NCBI GenBank assembly: GCA_030704615.1
Contig: CM060732.1
Location: forward strand, 61,857,053-61,921,052
Origin: Takakia lepidozioides
Taxonomy: Eukaryota; Streptophyta; Takakiopsida; Takakiales; Takakiaceae
DNA length: 64,000 nucleotides
Direction: 5' to 3'
The notes under the pieces are model-generated. The model was given only the letters and a program-made list of their open reading frames with translations. It ran no database searches and was not told the DNA's origin. The translations under genes and the position numbers were made by a program. This document shows, piece by piece, positions 33,601-45,500 of this stretch. Each line of letters begins with the position of its first letter. Within the stretch, counting starts at the first letter, position 1.

Positions 33601-34830
33601 GGATAATGTGAGCATGCACTTGCTTTCCAGCTTCCAGGCCTTTCATCTTGATGCACTCATGCAGGAGACAGACATAAGTATCTAAATCTGCTGAACTGCC
33701 TCCTTGGTTTAAAGTCTGTAGAGCATCTTTCAGTCGCCCTGCGTCACATTGCGTCCTCACATTTCCAGAAATGCCAGAAGAAGCATTGTGGACGCCCTCT
33801 CTTGGTCGGCTTTTGGAAGCTGTGGTCATGGTGGAGGTGCCTGAAATTATCAACTGTGCCACTGCTGCTGCTTCCAGTTGACCATCTACCCATGCAGGTT
33901 TCTTGTACCTATCGATCCACAGGGAATCATAGCTAATCTTGTGCTTGAAATCCGGCCCTCTTGCATATATCTGGACCCACACTCCATCCCTAGCAGCTCA
34001 CAATGACAGCCTAAAGTTGTTCTAGCAAACATCCCAACTCGACTTATCACCCACTAGTTCTTGCGCTGAATTGCTCCCAAGACTTCAAAACTGTGCTGGG
34101 GAGAGGAAGGATGACAATTTCACAGAAATCTTTGTGATGCATCTTGTTGTTTGCTTCTCTATGTAATTTTACATGCATTCACCTTTTTGCCTCGATTCTC
34201 CCACCAGTGCCTGGAGTCCGAAAAATAGTCATTCCAAAGCTTCTCGTCGTCTCTGTTTTCTGTTTTTGGATACTTTCCTGTTGCCACATTGGCAGTAACA
34301 TGTCAAAATCACTCCAAACCACCATAGATCCACCCAACGAGCGAACTAGTAGAATTCAACATACCAAATTAGGGGTGACTCTGATAAGAGAGCAAAACAC
34401 GCGACCATTTGTTAATGAAGAAAGTGGCCTTACCACATTGTCCTTGACCTTGTGTTATGAAAGCAGCTAGCTTTTCTTTCGCCCACAGAGGATTCAACCA
34501 GCCATGAACCCAAAAGGACCTGTTGTGTGTGCTGCTTGTGACTGTGGTCGGGTAATCTTGGATTAGTCTGTGAGAACCACCATGGTGCAGCTGAGAAGCC
34601 ATAGATTAAAACAAAGCATCCTAAGATCACCCGGACCCTCCCAGTACTTTGTAAACACAAGGAAAAATACCAAACCATGATACTGACAGGAAGAACCCAC
34701 ATTTGCAGAATGGACAAACTTCTTCACATCATACATTCGAAAGCCACACCTTGCGATGGCGGTTGTCCCACCATGCGATTGCGGTTGTCCCACCATTGTG
34801 AAGGACCTTTAAATGACATTTACAAGGAGT
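30560..34830 (-). repeat. Right arm of the ~4-kb inverted duplication
   Basis: This is the reverse-complement counterpart of 25,030-29,060, carrying the minus-strand PPR gene and its flanks. It is longer than the left arm mainly because its PPR gene has one extra 303-bp repeat triplet. Divergence is moderate, so the event is not very recent or the arms are not fully homogenised. Confidence 0.85.
30749..33829 (-). CDS. PLS-class PPR-DYW protein, copy 2
   Basis: This is an intact, intronless PPR-DYW protein of about 1,026 residues, convergent with and closely related to the copy at 25,834-28,755. It has six rather than five VTFVCVCNACASLAALEKGK-type L motifs. Allowing for leader length and one missing Glu (MARNVVSW instead of MAERNVVSW), it is exactly 101 residues longer, which is one P-L-S triplet. 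The E/E+ region and DYW domain are complete (HSEKLAIGFGL, CGDCH, CSCGDYW), so it should be an active-type C-to-U editing factor in an organelle. The frame is open to 33,982, but the first ATG is at 33,829, in the Thr/Ser/Lys/Arg-rich stretch MTTASKSRPRE. The conserved upstream leader would be untranslated if that is the start. Confidence 0.92.
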   Translation of the reverse strand: MTTASKSRPREGVHNASSGISGNVRTQCDAGRLKDALQTLNQGGSSADLDTYVCLLHECIKMKGLEAGKQVHAHIIQSRFKPNIFLHNTLVSMYVKCGSIVDAHQVFNKMHERDLVTWNIMMSGFTKHGCGKNALETYEQMMREGVKPDRVTFVCVCNACAGLSALEKCKEIHRDIIKSGSVPDVILNTALMKMYAKCGSIEDAKGVFDNMADRDVVSWNTMIAGYAQHGCGMEALEIYEQMMQEGVKPNHITFVCVCNACASLADLERGKEVHGDIIKAGIVPVVFLNNTLMDMYAKCGSIEDAKGVFDNMAERDVVSWNTMVGGYAQQGCGMYALEAYEQMMRGRVKPDQVTFVGVCNACASLAALEKGKEVHGDIIKAGIVPDVILSTALMKMYAKCGSIKDAKGVFDNMADRDVVSWNAMIAAYAQHGCGMEALETYEQMMQEGVKLDRVTFVCVCNACASLAALEKGKEVHDNIVKAGIVRDVTLNNTLVDMYAKCGSIEAAKGVFDNMAERDVVSWNTLIAGYAQQGCGVEALETYEQMMWEGVTPNNITFVCICNACASLAALEKGKKVHGDIIKAGILPDVILNTAVMNMYAKCGSIEDAKGVFNDMAKRNVVSWTSMIAGYVQHGCGMEALETYELMMQEGVKPDQVTFICVCNACASLAALEKGKEVHGDIIKAGILPDVVLNTALVDMYAKCGSIECAEGVFNNMARNVVSWNAMIAGYAQHGYDMEALQLLEEMQVEGLKLDSITFLCVLSACSHAGLVDEGKYYFDSLSQDHGVTPALQHFGSMVDLLGRAGRLDEAEDFINKMPMKPNAVVWMALLGACRIHGDVEMAERAATSILKWDEQEAATYVLLSNIYATAGRWDDSAKVRTMMKVRGVRKEPGHCCIEVGNRVHTFVVDDKLHPKMEEIHAELRRLSRQMKEAGYVPGRCFVSHDVGEEQKEISVCHHSEKLAIGFGLISTSPRTPLRLIKNLRVCGDCHTSTKFISKIVGRTIVVRDSNRFHHFEDGVCSCGDYW

Positions 34831-36701
34831 GGCCCCCAGACTTGTTGGGGAAGGAGTACTGCAGGCAACCATCCTTCCGCAAAAAAGAGACATAAGAGCT
34901 AGTTGCTGGATTTTCAAGAGTGTTGCAAGGCCGATCGGACGTTTGTTGGGTCCTCTTTATTCTGAAGAGGAGACTACACATCATCCTTGTCAAAAAAATC
35001 GCTAAGCTCGGGTGTCACCTCCTCTCCTTTGCTCAAACTACTTCCCTGTGCCTTACCCAGGTAACACCTCCCTCAAGGTAACATCTGTGTTATTGAACAA
35101 CTTATGAAAAATAAATGATGAATTTTCAAGTTTTATTATTATTTATTTTAAAGGAACAGGGGAGGAAGCCTGATTCGGGCGCTATGGGTTTGTTCCCCTT
35201 CCTCTACCAGACTTAATCCTATATGGGGAATGTAGTCGATCACGAAGAGGACGCAACTGACTCGAACTTCCAAAGCACATTCATCCACATGCTCGTGCAC
35301 ACCGCTACACCAAGCATACACTCGCGTAAGACCCAAAAGTCACCACCTTCACTACCACGGCAGTGAGGCTTAAATAGTATTAGGTCATAATCTAATCCTA
35401 GTGTCGCGTGGCACTTACATATAGGCCCACCAGATGCCCTTCCAACATAGTCGCGCACCTCACTTCGGTAAGCTCCCCTTCAAGTCATAGTTACTCGCTT
35501 TGATGCGCGCGCCTGACTCCCAACCTGGCCGCCCGGGCCAACTTGGAGCTTCGGCTGCTCACCGGGACATAACGGTCCCCCTTTGCTTCCCTCTAAACCC
35601 TCCACCTATTTGGGACTAGGAGAATTCCCTTTGGTAGATGGCAGTCCGGAACAGCTCCCCTCTCTTTGGTCGCTTTCCGGCTCGTTCGCTTACTCACTAG
35701 TTTTTGGTCACCAACGGGCTTGCACCGTTCTCGGGGTTACTACTCCCCTTATATATATTTCTGTAGCTGTCCGCGGGGGTTTCATAACCAGCCATGCCAT
35801 TTTATGGCGAACCACCACGAAAACCCTCGACTCCCGGTGATGAGTCGCGGTGAGTCTTGGCCCACTCATCACGGCCCCTATAGACCGTGATGAGTCCCAA
35901 GACTCCCCACGACTCCCACCACGAGGTCTCCGCCCCCATGGTGAGTCCTATGCCACCCCCACTAAGTCCCGCTAAGCTACCACCACCCCTTGTGGAGCTA
36001 CCCCCACCGCAACCCGGTGTGCGGGGCTCCACCTAGTGAGCGCCTCCGCCTCCTTGAGTGCCTTGGGCACTAAAGGGTGCTTCAGCCCCCCATACGTATC
36101 GCTGCCGATGCCCCCACTACAGGGGCAGCCCCTCATGTGTCCCGACCCCCTGCCCTCAAGGCAAAAGGTCGCGACACATAGCCATAGAAAGAAGCCAGAT
36201 CACCCAGATCCATCCTAATCTAATCCTAAACTAGCTGTTAGAATAAGACAGCTCCTAATAAAGTCATAAGCTGTTGCCAGCTCATCCTCATGCGCAAGGA
36301 ATAAGTTCATCCAGACTTCATCCTAGCTCCGTCCATCGCTAAATCATCCGGAGTGCATCCCTCCTCCATTCATCCATGTCGAAAAGGAAGGTGAGAAGGA
36401 ATCCCAGCTCCACAAGCCTTGGAATTTTATTGAAGTAGTTGGGAAAAAATAGCCTTACAAAGCTATGAAGGCGGAGAAATGAGACACCACTATGAACGGA
36501 GTCAGGAGAAAGACTTTTCAAGTTCATTATGGATTTATTAGTATAGATAAAAGTAAATTCCACTACTCAACTAACCACTTGTTTTATTCCAGTTTTTCAC
36601 TCACCTTCTCTCATTATCCACAATGTTTACAGTATATTTATTTATTTACTTAAAGGGGAAAGGGGACTCAGGAAGCCCTAAGTTGAGATGCAATTTAGAA
36701 G
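34831..36701. other. No gene recognised
   Basis: The left part (34,930-35,480) and the GC-rich part (35,480-36,220, with repeated GTGATGAGTC and its complement GACTCATCAC near 35,837-35,892) have no supported reading frames. The GC-rich part may derive from a retroelement, but no LTR pair, primer site or coding remnant was found. Confidence 0.4.
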
Positions 36702-36925
36702 TTTTTTTTTTTTTAAAGGAAACCTGAGAGCGACAGCCCACAATTCAGGCCCTTGAGGAGGGGGAAAAATAACCCCCTTTCATTTATGGGCCATGAGGCC
36801 TACAGGACAATCAACGCCCAGACATACCGTCACAAACAATCCCACACATGGGGCAGGCCAGCGGGTTTGAACCCCAAACCACCAGGGCGACACACCGTGC
36901 ACTTACCTACCAGCCAATGTGCTAC
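36702..36925 (-). mobile_element. tRNA-derived SINE, copy 1
   Basis: On the minus strand the element starts at 36,925 with a degraded pol III A box (TAGCACATTGGCTGG), has a B box GGGTTCAAACCC at 36,864-36,875, then a body containing CATAAATGAAAGGGGGTTAT and GGCCTGAATTGTGGGCTGTC, and ends in an A-rich 3' tail (poly-T at 36,702-36,714 on the plus strand). The body matches the element at 59,123-59,330. A tRNA-like head, common body and A-rich tail are the marks of a SINE. Confidence 0.75.
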
Positions 36926-38650
36926 TTAGTCTAAGTAATAAATTTAGGGTGTAATCTAGAAGAATTGTCCTCAAACCTTACTGATTGGATCAATGACAAC
37001 AGTAAGCCTCCTCTTGATATGTTCAATATTTAACTCTGTGCACCAACCACTTTAGCCATAGTGGATCTTGTGCACGAGTCTAGCATATATATATATATAT
37101 ATATATATAGAGCGGCTCTTCTATGGTCAAACCTGCTTAGAGAGAAGTTGTCACACACATTTCATAACAGTTCATGACAAAGAGTTTTTACTTGTTGCTG
37201 CTATGGAGGCTCCCCAGGATGGTATTGCCCTATGGCCTGTCGAGGTTATTTTTTCCTTGCTTCTTTAATTTGAGTGATTGCGCGGTGGTTATTTCTTCCA
37301 CCACAGCAATGCATTATGGGATTCCGCTCCCAAAAAAAAACCTTGCCATTAGAATTCATATTAAACATAGCCAATAGGCCACCCGATCTCGCTGACGTAT
37401 CATATTTTGGTTGGCTATGGGCTCAACGAATACCCTTATTTTGGTTTCCGACCTACAGCATGCATATTCGAGACTTCACAGATGGCCAAGGTCCATAAAA
37501 TGTTGACATCTTAGATAGACAACGAACATATTATGCTAACCTCATGGATGGACAGATATAATTCAATGAAAATGTGACGCACACTGATTCATTTCCAAAT
37601 TGGCACTGATTTTGAAATTGATTTCAATTGAAATGGCTTTCTGCCGAAACAAAATTTTACAGTATCTGAAGAGAGGCCGATGGTTTGAATAAAATACCAG
37701 CTTTATTGTTTTCAAATCTTAGATGTAACGGAGGTCAAATAATCCAAATGACCAGCCACAATATTTTCTATGCAATGGAGGTCAACTAATCAAAATGACC
37801 AACCATACTGTAGTTATATACTATAACATCTGAGCCTGTACAAAAATAACATTCTAGCTGAAATACAGATGTGTATCTTTACAATTAATATCCTTGAATG
37901 TGCTCGATTTTACAGCAGATGCATATATTTTGGTGTAGGCGTAATCAGATAAGCAGGTTCAGAACAATTGGTACAATATTAGGATCTACCCAGCATTTAT
38001 TAGTCCAGGACCTGTGAGAAGGTGTACTAAACGTACTGGCAAAGTTTGAAAATAAATAGATGTCCAATATCAACTAATACATCCAAATCCATGTTAATAC
38101 ACTCATTATCCTCAAGAGTTGCAACAGGAAATCATGAAAAAATCACTAGCTATGGAGGAGTAGCAAGATATGGAGCTGACACAACACAAACATATGCAAT
38201 TGGACCAGAAGCAACATATGGAGCTGAACGATTGTGAACAATTGGAACACGTACCTCAATGTAAAAAGGAGAGACGAACGTAGTATGGCACTAAAATAAA
38301 TGTCCAAAGAACGTCATCTCGCATAAGTGCAGGGCCAGCTCGAGTCAAATCAAACAGAAATTTTACGAATTAAAGACAATGATAACATTCTACAGTGGTA
38401 GAATGATTGTTAAATGAGATCCGAGTAACAAACGAGTATCGTGGAAATTATCCCCGAATTACGCCGCCCTTCCACAACCTCTCACACACCACAAAAACCT
38501 CTTCCCTCACACATCATCACCTTTAATCCTCACTCCCAACCCTCAATCCACAATTCAACCACAAAACAAACAAACATAACGCTAGAATTCTTCATTCCGC
38601 TATAATCAACAAATTAAACACGGTAAAAAGGGATGAGACCGAGAGCATGA
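36926..38650. other. No gene recognised; (AT)n microsatellite
   Basis: There is an (AT)n tract at 37,085-37,109. The rest has only short frames without motifs. Nothing was seen that indicates an RNA gene or mobile element. Confidence 0.45.
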
Positions 38651-39196
38651 GAATTGAAACGACGATGCACGTCACAAACCTTATATCAATGCTATGGAAG
38701 AAGATCATTGACGGTGCTAGAGCTTGACGGTTCTGATGACCGCCAAATCAACGTCACAATGGTTGAGTTACTCGGCTCTGTTGCTCGCAATTTATGTGCC
38801 ATTAGACAACCTTGCACCTGTACTTTTGTTCGCATTCCTACAAAGAAACATTTTGGGGTAAACTGGTTATCCAAGACATCTTCCTAGGATACAACATTCA
38901 GTGTCACAGACTCTTCAAGTATTGTCTTGTCCACTCTTAAGACAGTTCATCTACATGTTTAAGAGAATGTAACATTTAATAAGAGAAAGGCCTTAGGTTT
39001 AGAGTCAAAAGCATCATATTTAAGCTGTGGCTCTACTATTTGCAGCGCGTCGCAAAATCAAAGACTATTCCATTGTAGTAGCATCCAAAGATCAGAGTGT
39101 CTCACATGAAGAGGTGCATGTCCATACAACTGATATAGAGACCTAAAAAACTTAAAAGCTACTAGTCATAAAAACTCTTAACTCTCCAATTTCTAG

Positions 39197-39993
39197 ATGA
39201 TACGACTCACTCTCCACACCGCGTTTTTGCCACTGTGGGGGCACCCAAAACTGGATGGAATTGTGTTGTTTATCAAGGATGACGAGCGTTTTTATACAGT
39301 GTGCCATGCACAATCCTTGATTGTTAATTTCAATGACAAATTGGAGTCGGTGGTAACTAGCATGTCGTTGGAGGACAAACTAATTGTCCTCATTTTTGCA
39401 CATGGCGAAGTCTAGTGGGGTTTGTGTTGGCAAAGATTCTAGGGGCTTTTGGGATATTGACTTCCGAAGAAGCCAGTGATATGTTGCGTCATTTGAGCGG
39501 TAGAGCACCTATGATTTTGATTAATTCTACTTATTACTCGGGAACATGGCATGACGATTCATCTAGGACTACATTCGCCACGACAGATAGAGAGTGCGAG
39601 TCTTTATCATTTTCTATTTCTGCATCCGGATCGGCAAGGGGTGGCTACTTTTGGGGTAGTATATTCTATGAGTTGAGCCGCCTTGATTTGACGAAGATTG
39701 GAGAGGGTGTGCTCGATCGAGACACATTTCGGGGTTGGATGGAGTGCGTGAAGGAAAAAATTCAAGACCTTGCCAGCATAAATCCAGTTCCCACAATATC
39801 TGTTCATCGAGAGGATGTTTGTTTGGAGTCGGAGGACGAAGAGTGTTCGTTCAAATGCAATGACATCAGGAGTTACCGATCTTCATCCTCGTCACAGCAT
39901 AACCCTACCACTTTTATTAGTGATATGAACCTCAATGCCAAACTCCTTAGCCATCATCATTGCTTGTTTGCTCGCAAACAGACGCTACCATGA
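39197..39993 (+). pseudogene. Caspase-fold (C14-like) protein, frameshifted, catalytic Cys lost
   Basis: Two overlapping-in-order frames form one protein of the caspase-hemoglobinase fold. The first (39,197-39,412) has DGIVLFIKDDERF and ends at LIVLIFAHGE, which contains the catalytic histidine. A TAG and a frame change follow, and the second (39,415-39,993) continues GILTSEEASDMLRHLSG, ILINSTYYSGTW, then SFSISASGSARGGYFWGS. In active relatives the ILINSTYYSGTW strand carries the catalytic Cys immediately before YSG; here it is Tyr (TAT, one transition from TGT). The SARGGYFW segment fits the substrate-binding loop of the family. An upstream frame at 38,654-38,887 might be an N-terminal part. 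It is probably a pseudogene, or at best a pseudoenzyme. Confidence 0.5.
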
Positions 39994-42406
39994 GTTCGGG
40001 ATCCACAGATAGCTCGCAAATAGACGCCGCTACCACAAGGATGAGGAAGATGATGGAGCTCGCGCGGACGATGATGGAATGTAAGATCTCATCTCCTGTC
40101 TCTGTTATGTCATCGGGCATGACCGTTGTGTAGCTGAGAAAATTCGAAATCAGAAATCAGGCGCGGTCGTCCGTAGCGTGATTCCAAAAGTCGTGGAAAA
40201 TTGTATAAAATTCTCCATTGTAACATAAATTATCTGTCATGTGATGGGTTCCAATGTTAGCTCCATTTATACCATTTCTTCCTGCCCAGATTGTCAATAG
40301 GACTCAAGAATAAGTGTCCATCATGTTTCTCAGGCATGCTCCGAAAGTGTCATCCAGACGCATATGACATCATCGTCATAAGATAAAACAGCAGATCGAA
40401 AATGCTCCTCCTAGAGTTGATTTTTAATATTGACCTTATAGTTCTTGCTTAGTCGCTTGTTGTACCTACGTATCCAACAATAGACATGTCAGATAAGAAC
40501 TACCAACAATAGACGATGAACAGAACAAAATATAACAATTCTGAGATATATAGTACTTACTCTAGATATACATTATTGTTGATGTCATGAATTTCAAGTT
40601 CAAAGTTTGTGAACATTAAGTTGTAAAGCTCATCATTCCCACGAAAAAAATAAAAGGTCACGCAGAAGTAGGTGAACCATTTGTGACATCCTCTATGCAT
40701 ATGATTTGATGCAAATAATGCCCCATAATTAGCCCATCGTCTTCAAAAGTCGGCCCCTCAACTTTTCTCCATTAATTTTTGTTTGCCCCGACATCTCTGC
40801 TTTTTGTTTATCAATTCAATAACAGCTCAATTACAATGAGATGTTGTGTTATGTTAAACTGAGGCTCCACAACACCCGTCTCAGGACTTTCTGCTGACAA
40901 ATGAATCTATTATACATTATCGGTAAGCTTAAGAATTCAATGCCCGAGCTCGCAGGTTCTCACAAAAAATGATACCCGGGCAACACTAGTTTGTACTGTC
41001 TCTATTATAAGCTTCATGCTGTAGTACTGCCTTGTTTGCCTTCATAACCCTTTATTTCCACACAACCCATTGCTGACATCATACATAATTACAAATATTG
41101 GCATGCCTATACATCTGGGGTCAATCAAAATGAATCGAAATTGAATTTACCCTAATTAGAAACGTGTTCCGCAAAAGGGATTGAACTTGCTCATTGAACC
41201 ACTTTCTTCTCCAAAGAATCGAGCCTCAAGTTCATTGCCTTGGTATCGCCCTGGATCATGGTCGTATCGCCGGCCTCTCGCCGGCCTGGAACTTGGTGAC
41301 ATCACTAGTCAACCGCTCAAGGTGCGACACAATTAGAGCACTCTGCGCACTCTCATGCATGACACTCAAGAAAATTGTTAATCCGAATGTGGCGCAACTT
41401 GGAGCGATCCAAACGAGTTTGCTTGCCATTGCGTTGCCAAGTCTCTTAACCGCAAACTGCCACCACAGAGCCATCGTCCGCGTCGGTTGTGTGCTCAGAT
41501 GTATATGAAGTTACTCCTGCTCCGAATCATTCAGAATACTAAGTTAACATATCTAACATCAACTAACCAAACAGCTATGAAAAACACCGCGAGCAATCTA
41601 ACGAGCAACAACAGCGATCTAACGAGCAATCTAACCAGCAAAAACAGCGAAAGTGTATGCATGGCTAAAAAATAATGTTTATTCCCTCCTGACATATTAC
41701 CTCATAAAATTGGTTTAATTTAGACATTGTATATTCAGTATCATATGTGTACCAAGAAACTCCTTCTACATCATTAATTTGATTAAGTACCATTGTTTTT
41801 ATCCACTTTTTGTTGACCAATGCCATTCCAATTTTATAATTAGTAGAATCTATGGTATTTCTATCGCATTTCAATGTTTACTGTGTTAATATTTTAGAAC
41901 GAATAAATATACTAGAAGAATTATTTGTAGCAAATTTACATATAAGTTGATGTACGTAAAATTCGCCTCCATCAACCTTTCCACGTTCTCCCAAAAAATC
42001 AATGAACAGTCGACGTCCGTTTTATCAACATGTGCTTTTAAGACACTTGATTTAGTCATGTGGAGCTGATATACAAGTACCTTATAGTTAGAAATTCCAA
42101 TTTTGATGCATTGCATAGAATGAATTTGATGTTCAAAAAATTTCACTACTTCGTGTCCAAAATTTGCTTTTACTCATTTTCAAATAGTTGAAACAATTAT
42201 ATCACCAATTTCTCGAAAAGCAGATTGTGCTTCATCTGACAATGTATTGCTTGTATATTTTTTCACTTGGCCTCTGTTGGGTAATGCAGCATTTGATATA
42301 TAACCATGACTCACAGATTTATGATTTGATCCTTGAGAGTAATCGGGTGTCCGACTTCGCCCAATATAATGATTTCATAGATGTCATGGAAGGTGTCCAA
42401 AAAAAT
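39994..42406. other. No clear gene; AT-rich coding-like minus-strand island
   Basis: 40,000-41,190 holds nothing recognisable. Around 41,194-41,508 frames overlap on both strands without motif support. At 41,665-42,146 the minus strand has two AT-rich frames (for example NQINDVEGVSWYTYDTEY and DVDCSLIFWENVERL) in different phases that look coding-like but match no family I know. Confidence 0.35.
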
Positions 42407-42530
42407 GAGTGAGCCACCGCACTCAATTCCGGTTGAAAGGAAAAGAGGGTTATGTATGTTGTTTTGGAGAACTGATGTTTGTCTGTTCTGATCCTTTATC
42501 AGTCTCGAAAGTGAGTGCGCCACCGCACTC
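42407..42530. repeat. Palindrome D, left pair
   Basis: Two copies of the 18-bp near-palindrome GAGTGCGCCACCGCACTC lie at 42,407-42,425 (one base altered) and 42,513-42,530 (perfect arms). They are each followed by AATTC and lie just upstream of the ParB/methylase relic. The same motif recurs in that gene's introns and as an array at 50.7-51.9 kb. Confidence 0.85.
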
Positions 42531-42599
42531 AATTCTTGTAGGTGCAAGATCAGGAAAATGTAGCTGTGGAATGACGGAAAGGCTGTAATTGTGGGAGGT

Positions 42600-45500
42600 A
42601 TAGGGGAGGAAAAGAAAAGGATTGCAGCTTGAGAAGCAGCAGCAGCAGCAGGAGGCAGTGACTGAGAAGCCTGTTGAAGAAGACGATCTTTTCTACGAAG
42701 AGCGAGCGGCAAAGGTCCTCGTGTACCAGAATCAATTCCGCGCAGGTGATCAAGTCTATGCAGGTACCTGGAGGCAAGATTATGATCCCTCTCTGCCGCC
42801 TAATATCAATGCCAATCGTTCGACCTGCCCTGACGGGGGATGTGTCCAAGTTCGAGCAAGATTTTAGTCATGGATACATAGAGGGGTCTCCGGTGTTTTA
42901 CGTGTTCTTGTGCGATGCCAGTGGAAAGGAGGTCTTGGTGGACGAGTCAATTGTGAAAAGTTGGGATCCAATATGGCGAGAAGCAAACAAAGAGTTCGAG
43001 GCCCAGATTTCGAGGAGACTGTCTACACAGGTGTTCTCCTGGAAAATGTTTCATATATGGGATGGCGATCACCGCTTCATGGCTTGGATGAACGTCATAA
43101 ACAAATATCACAGCACAGACAAGGACTGACACTTGTGGCGTCCATGGTGCTGGATCCGAAAGGAAACGTCACAGCACTTCTCACAGCTATGCATGACATC
43201 AACAAGTAAGTATAATGCTCACCCTTCATGCCATCAAAACTCTCTGATTTATTCTGTGTTTCCTGATGAAGGAGGAAGTCATAGTGTTTGTGTGGGACTG
43301 CAGGGGAACCGAAAGTGCACACGTGACGACGAATTTGGTCCACACTCTATTCAGGATACAGAAGGTGGGCCAAATGCCACTGGTCACCTTCAAAAACCTT
43401 ATCAGTGCTGAGGCTTACAAGAAGTGCGAGACCTCCAAATCCGCCGACACATGGTACAAGCTGACCAGGGAGGCTTTCTGTGACTACATGTACGCTGTAA
43501 GTATTCCTTCCCTAGCTCTGTCTACTTGTTCATTCAAAAAACCAGTTGATTCATACGTGTATATTGGAATGTTCAGCAAGAGATTACGGAGGCTGAGAGA
43601 AAGGGAAAGCAGAATACTATGCCAAAAAAGACCCAGGGGAGCGATCCTCAAAAAGAGTGGAAGAATCTATGAACAAGGAGATGGAGGTGGCGAAGAGGCA
43701 CTCCATAAGCGCGTTTGTAAAACAACTCAGAATAGCCAACCCTGCTTTTGGCCCAGAGTTCTTGAATCAAGTCAGGATCCACTGGAACGAGAACACCAAT
43801 CCTGAAATGATGCAGGAGAAGCTTCATCGCCTGTCCACTGCCGTAGTGGAGCCAGAGGTGAAAGTGAAATGGCTTGAGATTTGGAACGCCGAACAGTGAA
43901 AGATAACCACTGCTTTCCGAAGAGTGAGAAGAACAAGGAAACAGGAGTCATAAAGCAATTCAGTGACCATGTTCTCGATATGTGGCTGCACAAAGCCACG
44001 TACTGGGCACAAGTTTTTTCCTCTCGCCGTTCCATTTCCACTGCAAAACTGCATTGCACCGGGAAAAGTCACTTACTGTTCTTAAAAAATCTGTTCTCTG
44101 AATTGTAAAATTGTTCTTGCGCAGATAGAGGCTCGGGCATAGCTGGTGCTGGAGAAGCAGCTGAAGGATTACAAGATAACTATGACTCCACCGACAGATA
44201 CTCTAGAAGACTATGTCCGCCAGTGGAAAACAGCTTGCTTCGGCACTTGCTTCTTCAGGGAGTTCGCCATTAAAGAGGGAGGCATCTCGCGCACTAACGG
44301 ATTCGAGCAGCAGCATGGATCATAACAGGCCATGAAGAGGGTTCTGTACAGGTTCGTCTTGTCACTCTTTATCCACCCTTCGTTCCTGTCTCACGAAGTT
44401 TCGCTGTCGTTGCAGCCCTGCTCTCTTGAATAAACAGTCCCCAAAACTGTGTGTGCTGACGCACTCAGTAAAGGGGTGGGCAGTTCTGTGATTCCCAACC
44501 TTTCATTCTACATACGAACATCCGATCCTCTACTGAATCACACCTGCCATGGCTTCTAGGTAGGGCCTGGGTGGACAGAGCAAAAATTGAGTGCGCTGGC
44601 GCACACTGTCAAGGGGTCCTTAAACCGTATTCGCACGCTTTCCCCGCTTACTAACATTCCCTCTGTTTTGATTGTGCAGGTACATCAAGAACATTCTCAT
44701 TCCAGGCAAGAACCTGAGTCAACAACCGCACTTTATTGACCTATGGTGTGACCACGCTCTCGATGCCCTTGGTCTGAGCTTGTGACCCGAAATCAAAACA
44801 AAAATGCAGAGGCCTTGGCCCCTCTGATGGAGAAGGAGTTGTACGAGAGAAACTTGAGGATATTGGTTGAGAAAGAGCCTCTTGCACAGAATACGCCAGT
44901 GAAACCTAGAAAGGACAAGGGGAAAGGGAAGGGAAAGGGGCAGAAAAACAATCAGAATGAGAATGAGAATGAGTCCGTGGTGCAACCGGGGCCAGTGCAA
45001 ACCCCACCCCCAGCCAAAAAGCCTGACCGAAAGAAGAAGGGTCTAAAAGAGCCCTACGATGCAATGGAGCACCCATCTAGAATCGTTTTTCTGGGCATGT
45101 GCGAGCTGGTAAACGACGGGTTCCTGGCCATGATGGAGACACGGAAGTCAAGTTACAGTGGTGATCCTTCCAAAACGTGGGACAAGCTATGTGCTTTAAT
45201 TCTCCAATCGGATGCATCTGTTTGAGTTTTGATTTCTTTGTTTTATTTTTACTCGGATCAGACATGTCGCTTATAAAACATCCTCCCCTTCTTACACGCT
45301 ATAGTGCTTGCAGGCATGGAGGGGGAAGGAATCTTGGGTGAATGGTGCACAGAAACCGTTTGCTTTGGAGATGGTTATTGTGGACATTCCGGACGGGCAT
45401 CTAGTCCCGGATATTCTTCCCAGTGACACCTGCCCAACCTAGAACAAATTTGACGAGAGGTACTGGAGTTGGGTGTTTTCTTTTTGCAATTTTTTCTTTT

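Noticed and set aside
37085-37109. (AT)n tract as an origin or matrix attachment site
   Set aside because: A plain dinucleotide microsatellite; nothing else supports such a role.
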